The notes under the pieces: model-generated
Seen by the model: the letters and a program-made list of their open reading frames with translations, nothing else
Databases searched by the model: none
What the model was told of the DNA's origin: nothing
Translations under genes and position numbers: made by a program
Shown here: one piece after another, positions 7,453 to 11,109 of the stretch
Numbering within the stretch: position 1 is the first letter of the stretch
Layout of the letters: every line of letters begins with the position of its first letter
Assembly (NCBI GenBank): GCA_003024985.2
Contig: PXIH01S0004394.1
Strand: one strand, 5' to 3'
DNA: 11,109 nt
From: Euperipatoides rowelli
Lineage: Eukaryota; Onychophora; Udeonychophora; Euonychophora; Peripatopsidae

Positions 7453-7464
7453 GTAATCAGAATT
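7449..7464. repeat. Right copy of 16-bp direct repeat (candidate target site duplication)
   Basis: Exact copy of 1123-1138. Its first four A bases merge with the A tail (7442-7452), so the exact boundary between tail and duplication cannot be set. Confidence 0.6.
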
Positions 7465-7696
7465 AATTATTAAAGTAGCCTATATTATATTCATTATTAT
7501 ATATTTATAATAATTTACATATTTATAGTTGTATATATTTTTTTCAAACTAAAAAATGAAAAAAAATAATTCTATTCCATGTAATTTTTTTTTTCCTGAA
7601 AGAGCTAGTACCGGCACCGAATCTCCGTGCACAAAGTCGTTCTAAGTAATTGCCGTGTACTTTAATTATTTTTATAATTTCTAATAAATTTCGCTG
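7465..7696. other. Right interior of the hAT-like element, no gene
   Basis: Very AT-rich sequence followed by a slightly less AT-rich stretch (about 7600-7660) leading into the right terminal repeat. No open frame or RNA gene is visible. Confidence 0.5.
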
Positions 7697-7756
7697 AACA
7701 CCTGGGGCATATTCACGGAACACCAGTGTTCCACGAACACTGGTTAAGATCCACTG
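7697..7756 (-). repeat. hAT right terminal inverted repeat region
   Basis: Read on the minus strand it starts CAGTGGATCTTAACC, followed by GTGTTCGTGGAACACTGGTG. The block is itself rich in self-complementary GTGTTCC/GGAACAC words and could fold into a hairpin, as subterminal regions of small hAT elements often do. Confidence 0.65.
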
Positions 7757-7764
7757 CGGTAGGG

Positions 7765-9880
7765 CATTTCAAAGGTTTCTAGACTCACATCTCACAAAGA
7801 TTGTAGGCTAGTCTAAAGTGCAATATGAAGTTTCAAAACAATTGGCCACTAGATTACAGAAGACAAAATAGCGATTTTATTCTTAGTGTAAAAAAAAAAA
7901 AAAATAAGCAAAAACAATTATAATCTTTTATTTGCACTAAAAAGTAAAAAAATCAATTTATTTTCCAAAACAAACTGGGCATGAAAAAAAAAAAAAAAAA
8001 AGGTGGCAATATTTAACTGAGAAGCCAAATTATCTGCTATCCCTTTTATTTAGAACTCTCAATTTGATACAATTTGTTTTGAAAAAGGATAAAAATTAAA
8101 AAATATTTTTGAGGATTTACCCATCTTTTAATAATGCATTAAAAATAAATAAAAATTATGTACCATAAAAATAGTCTTTATTATAAAGCACATTTGAAAA
8201 TAAATACAGTATAGTGAATACTAAATAGAAGCAATATTAAAACCTTTTCTTAGGAAATAAAAATAAATAAAAAATAAAAAAAGTCAAATAACGCCCCCTA
8301 TAGGAATATTTGAATTTGAAAGAAATTTCAATTTTAACAGCAGCTGTTTAAAATAGATATTTAGAACAAAGCAATGGAGTTTTTTTTTTTTTTAAAGTTA
8401 CATTGTACTTATACATTTTATATAATTATATAAACTAAATTATAAGAAAGTCATTGAGAACTACTATTTTCATGGAAAAATTAAGTTTAATATTTTGATT
8501 AAAAAAATTAAATAAATATATAAAACATACAGAATAAAGGGAGAAATAATTATAGTAGTATGGGAGTAGCTTTATTATTTTATTTTCTCTTTCTTTTTTT
8601 ACCTCCAGTATACAGTAGGCCTATTTAAAATTAATATCGAATGAAACAAACCATCCTGAATTTGAAATATTATTTCAGCTATACAAAAGAAACATATTAC
8701 CATTTAAGTACCGGTATAATCTAAACATTTTAAAATATATTTTTAAAAAAAGGTTATTGGGATGTACACTGTAAGATATGGGGTAGGGGAATAAATATTT
8801 AGGATAGTTTATTTAATAAGTCTAATTAACTGTTTGTTTGTTGTTTTATGTTTTTGAAAATTTTTATTTGGCTGACTCAAATAAGTACATTTTTATTTTT
8901 ATATGAATAAATTAAACCTATAATATAAATTAAACAAAAAACTATTGTAGGCTAGTTTTTTTAAAAAAAATGAGAATAAAATTGTTCTCTCTCTGAATAG
9001 ATTTTTTTTTTCTTGTCAGGCAAATATGAAATTTTATAAAACTAGACTATTATATTTATGACACAGACCGAAAGAAAAAATTAATATTAATTAAAACACA
9101 TTTTATTTACAATAAAATAAAGAGAGAAAAAAAAAACATTTGAGACTAAACAACACGTATGCATGTTTTTCTAATTCGCTTATCGCAATCTGATAAAGCT
9201 ACAATATATCGTACCTTTAAATATTTTTTTTAAAAAAGGAGCACATACGATTCTGTTCAATCTGAAGGTTATTAAGGTTACAATTTATTTCAAAATATGA
9301 CGTCCATGTTGAAAAAAAAAAAAAAATTACGGAGTAGCCTACTATATTTTATTAAAAATAAAAAATATTAAGGGAAGAGATAAAAAAAAAAAAAACAGTT
9401 TGATTTGCGAAGATATGGGTACGTTTTTCACATCAAGTGGCACACATTTTTAATTAAAAAAGCGAGAGTTTGCCTAAAATTTATTCCATTCAAAGAGAAG
9501 ATAAACTGTATTTGGGTATGCGCCCGGCGTGGAGAAATTCTACAATTGGCTTATTCACTTTCATTCAAAGCTATTTCAGTTCAAACACACTCAAGAGGAA
9601 ACTTAAAAAGATCCGATCAATGAGTTTACAAGTTTACTAGGACAAGAAAACGAGAAGCCTAACATTATAGAATCCTCATTGAGCTGCGATTGTAACGCTC
9701 CTCCCGCTAACCAAGTAAATCTTGACTATTTTTTTTTTCCTTTAAAAAAAAAAAAAAAAGATAGCGCAATTCAGAAGTTTTGTTTTTAACTTTAAAATGT
9801 CCACATTAATCCCCTTTTCTAAAGATATAATTTTTTTCATCGAATGATTATCATGAAAACAAGATTTCAACATGGAAATA
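7765..9880. other. AT-rich intergenic stretch with long A runs, no gene seen
   Basis: About 2.1 kb without a convincing gene. It has A runs of 14 to 18 bases at 7890-7904, 7984-8001, 9312-9326, 9382-9395 and 9744-9759, many shorter A/T runs, and one TAGGCCTA (8616-8623). A 72-codon open stretch at 9405-9623 has no recognisable domain and is likely chance. Some A runs could be tails of old retroposed pieces, but none has a clear flanking duplication by eye. Confidence 0.55.
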
Positions 9881-9886
9881 CAGTTT

Positions 9887-9970
9887 ACTTACCACCAACT
9901 ATCAAACGATCCTCAACAAGTCTCCTACTCCTCTTTGTCCTTTTAAATTATTTTGGGATGGAGATTACTC
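9887..9970 (-). other. Candidate first exon end (splice donor) of a divergent transcript
   Basis: On the minus strand the sequence reads TTGGTG|GTAAGTAAAC, a consensus 5' splice site with GTAAGT at 9892-9887. It lies about 90 bases downstream, in minus-strand sense, of the TATA/CCAAT block. There is no ATG between that block and the donor, so this would be a 5' untranslated exon. It is supported only by the donor and the position. Confidence 0.35.
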
Positions 9971-9978
9971 GCTATTAG

Positions 9979-10056
9979 TATATAAAAGCTTTGCTGATTG
10001 GTTAAGCAACAACCTTAGATGTAACTGTTCGTTGGAAAATTAACCAATAGCTTTTA
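9979..10056. promoter_or_regulatory. Promoter-like block: TATA box and inverted CCAAT boxes
   Basis: TATATAAAAG lies at 9979-9988. ATTGG (a CCAAT box on the minus strand) is at 9997-10001 and CCAAT on the plus strand at 10044-10048. The flanks form an inverted repeat: TAAAAGCT plus ATTGGTTAA (9983-10005, with six extra bases between) against TTAACCAATAGCTTTTA (10040-10056). The TATA box is 247 bases before the ATG of the UQCC5-like exon. CCAAT boxes facing both ways are common in bidirectional promoters. Confidence 0.5.
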
Positions 10057-10090
10057 GTGTGTTATGCATGAATGGCTTCGCTACACCAAC

Positions 10091-10135
10091 ATGGCGAATG
10101 AAACAAATGTAAATACCTATAAGACTTTAACGTAG
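10091..10135 (+). CDS. Short upstream open reading frame (14 codons)
   Basis: ATGGCG in the context AACATGG opens a 14-codon frame (MANETNVNTYKTLT) ending in TAG, about 100 bases before the UQCC5-like ATG. If both lie on one mRNA it would be an upstream ORF that could lower translation of the main frame. It may instead be removed by splicing: GTAAAT at 10109 is a weak donor and TATCAG at 10215-10220 a possible acceptor. It cannot be an in-frame N-terminal extension by that splice. Confidence 0.3.
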   Translation: MANETNVNTYKTLT

Positions 10136-10234
10136 CAAATAGTAAATTTAAATAGTGGAAAATATTTCTAATGATGTTTTTAAAAAATATAACTTCTATA
10201 AAAATTCATTTACATATCAGGTAAAAGAGCTTTC

Positions 10235-10388
10235 ATGATGCAGTTACGGAGTAAAGCATTGCAGAAACTTCTTGAAAAGTGGCCCGGTAAATCTTTAGGA
10301 GTATACCGTTTTCTACCCATTTTCTTCTTTTTGGGAGCTGCTTTGGAGTTTTCTATGATTAATTGGCACGTTGGTGAAATTAATTTTT
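10235..10388 (+). CDS. UQCC5: UQCC5/SMIM4-like protein, first coding exon (partial)
   Basis: UQCC5 (also SMIM4) is a small single-span protein of the mitochondrial inner membrane. It works with mitochondrial ribosomes and other factors in early assembly of respiratory complex III. The exon encodes 51 residues. A basic N-terminus (RSKALQKLLEKW) is followed by PGK at 17-19 and YRFLPIFFFLGAALEF at 24-39, then MI at 41-42 and VGE at 46-48. Order and spacing of PGK, G-YRFLP, FF-LG, E and VG match what I know of the family. A donor GTAAGT begins at 10389 and splits a codon after one T. Reading on without splicing gives a 67-residue frame ending at 10438 whose last 16 residues look unrelated, so splicing is more likely. 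The exon for the charged C-terminus is not in the window. Two adjacent ATGs (10235, 10238) could start it. Confidence 0.72.
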
Positions 10389-10810
10389 GTAAGTTTAATC
10401 TTGAGCATTTAAAGCTTAATTATTTGAATGCCATTTAATTTAAACGTTATTTTAGAGCTCCAGATTCTCAACCATGCCCCATAAATAAATTTAACAATCT
10501 GACCAAATTATTGGATATTATTATTATATTAATATTGCGTGCAGGTTCACTGACTAAATCCTAGACTTTGAGGAATTGATCCTGGTGCAAAATACAATGT
10601 GTTATCAATGGAGATAATATATTAATATAATTTAATAATTATTAATATAGCCAATTTATTGCTTTTAAATGATTATTTGCACTGCTGATAAATGAGTTAG
10701 TTAAATTTGATATAGGCCTACACTTGCATGTAAATAGAAAAATCAGCACTTTTGCAGTCCCCCCTCCCACTCAAAATTTAATTTTAATTTTTAATAAAAA
10801 AATGTCTCCC
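10389..10810 (+). other. Putative intron of the UQCC5-like gene
   Basis: It starts with the consensus donor GTAAGT at 10389-10394. The sequence is AT-rich and has no exon I can support. A possible acceptor TTTTAG near 10455 would lead to a stop codon or to sequence unlike the family, so the true acceptor is probably beyond 11109. It contains TAGGCCTA at 10713-10720. Confidence 0.5.
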
Positions 10811-11065
10811 AATATTAAAACTATCAATAAGGGGATATTGCACCTTTTGATTATCTTAGGGTTAGGGCATAGTGGATTTCACAAGTAGTTGGAGTTAATG
10901 TTGAGAGTAGGGATTAAGGTTAGATAGCTTTAATATTGCACTACAGTCTACTTACTAACCTTTACCCTACCCTGAACCCTAACAAACTATGTGTGAAATG
11001 TACTATGCCCCAATCCTAGGATAATCAAAAGGTGCAATAAATTCCGTTTTGATAGTTTTAATATT
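10811..11065. mobile_element. Foldback (MITE-like) element with long inverted repeats
   Basis: The arms at 10811-10923 and 10954-11065 are inverted copies of each other at roughly 80% identity by eye, with a loop of about 30 bases. The outermost 15-17 bases (AATATTAAAACTATCAA on the left) and a central block including ATTGCACCTTTTGATTATC match almost perfectly. There is no coding capacity. The inner arms contain TTAGGG-like words. I see no clear target duplication, so the superfamily is open. It lies in the putative intron of the UQCC5-like gene. Confidence 0.85.
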
Positions 11066-11084
11066 TCATAATCCAGAGATGTTA

Positions 11085-11109
11085 GGTCTCGAGACCAGGT
11101 CTTGATCTC
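11085..11109. repeat. Perfect palindrome at the window edge, possible start of a repeat
   Basis: GGTCTCGAGACC (11085-11096) is a 12-bp perfect palindrome, followed by AGGTCTTGATCTC, which again resembles GGTCTCGA. It may be the start of a GGTCTCGA-type minisatellite or element end cut off by the window. Confidence 0.45.

Larger units (their letters stand above)
173..7756. mobile_element. hAT-like DNA transposon (composite, with later insertions)
   Basis: The left end begins CAGTGGTTCTTA. The right end, read on the other strand, begins CAGTGGATCTTA, so 11 of 12 bases match as terminal inverted repeats. Both ends then carry copies of the word GGAACACT (left 186-193 and 221-228; right end on both strands). 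CAGTGGTTCT-type ends are typical of the hAT superfamily. The 8-bp flanks are TTCTAGGG (165-172) and CGGTAGGG (7757-7764), matching at the last five bases, which fits a decayed 8-bp target duplication. After removing the gypsy element (1293-5836) and the retroposed block, only about 1.3 kb of hAT sequence remains. I find no transposase frame, so it was probably non-autonomous. Confidence reflects the short inverted repeats. Confidence 0.65.

Noticed and set aside
9405-9623. 72-codon plus-strand open frame in the AT-rich flank
   Set aside because: No good start codon, no recognisable domain and no splice or promoter context; probably chance.
10091-10108. MANETN as an N-terminal exon of the UQCC5-like protein
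   Set aside because: Splicing from GTAAAT at 10109 to the AG at 10220 leads to a stop before the conserved part, so the frames do not join.
10455-10500. Possible second exon of the UQCC5-like gene after TTTTAG
   Set aside because: Joining at this acceptor makes a stop at once, and the next AG gives sequence without the charged C-terminus expected of the family.
10861-11000. Internal telomere repeat (TTAGGG/CCCTAA words)
   Set aside because: Only scattered near-matches occur, and they sit symmetrically in the arms of the foldback element, which explains them better.

Overview
The window is AT-rich DNA from a multicellular animal. It is packed with homopolymer runs and nested transposable elements, and has one recognisable host gene exon near its right end. 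There is no bacterial gene layout. GT-AG splice signals, a TATA/CCAAT promoter-like block, a Ty3/gypsy LTR retrotransposon, hAT-type transposon ends and a UQCC5 (SMIM4)-like exon all point to a metazoan. Repeated TAGGCTA/TAGGCCTA and TACCGG words give the DNA a distinctive texture, but the species cannot be named from this sequence; an arthropod or other invertebrate is only a guess.

Layout. Positions 1-172 and 7757-9880 are AT-rich flanks with no gene I can recognise. Positions 173-7756 look like one old hAT-type DNA transposon (ends CAGTGGTTCTTA and its complement, with partly matching 8-bp flanks) that later took in other elements. Its left part holds three copies of an 81-bp repeat (391-780). 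Inside it, 1139 to about 7448 looks like a retroposed sequence: it is flanked by a 16-bp direct repeat and ends in AATAAA plus a short A tail. Inside that lies a structurally complete but dead Ty3/gypsy retrotransposon on the minus strand (1293-5836). It has 190-bp LTRs, a polypurine tract, and gag, protease, reverse transcriptase, RNase H, integrase and a basic tail in the expected order. The frame is broken by many frameshifts and stops, and key catalytic residues have changed. The order of events read from the nesting is hAT first, then the retroposed copy, then gypsy, whose two LTRs differ at 11 of 190 sites.

Right end. A promoter-like block (about 9960-10060) has a TATA box and two CCAAT boxes in an inverted repeat. 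It lies upstream of a coding exon (10235-10388) resembling UQCC5/SMIM4, a mitochondrial complex III assembly factor. The exon ends at a consensus GTAAGT donor, so the rest of the gene lies beyond the window. On the opposite strand, a GTAAGT donor at 9887-9892 suggests a divergent transcript from the same promoter. The putative intron carries a 255-bp foldback (MITE-like) element at 10811-11065.

The transposon genes are relics and do not work together now. The only candidate functional unit is the UQCC5-like gene with its promoter.
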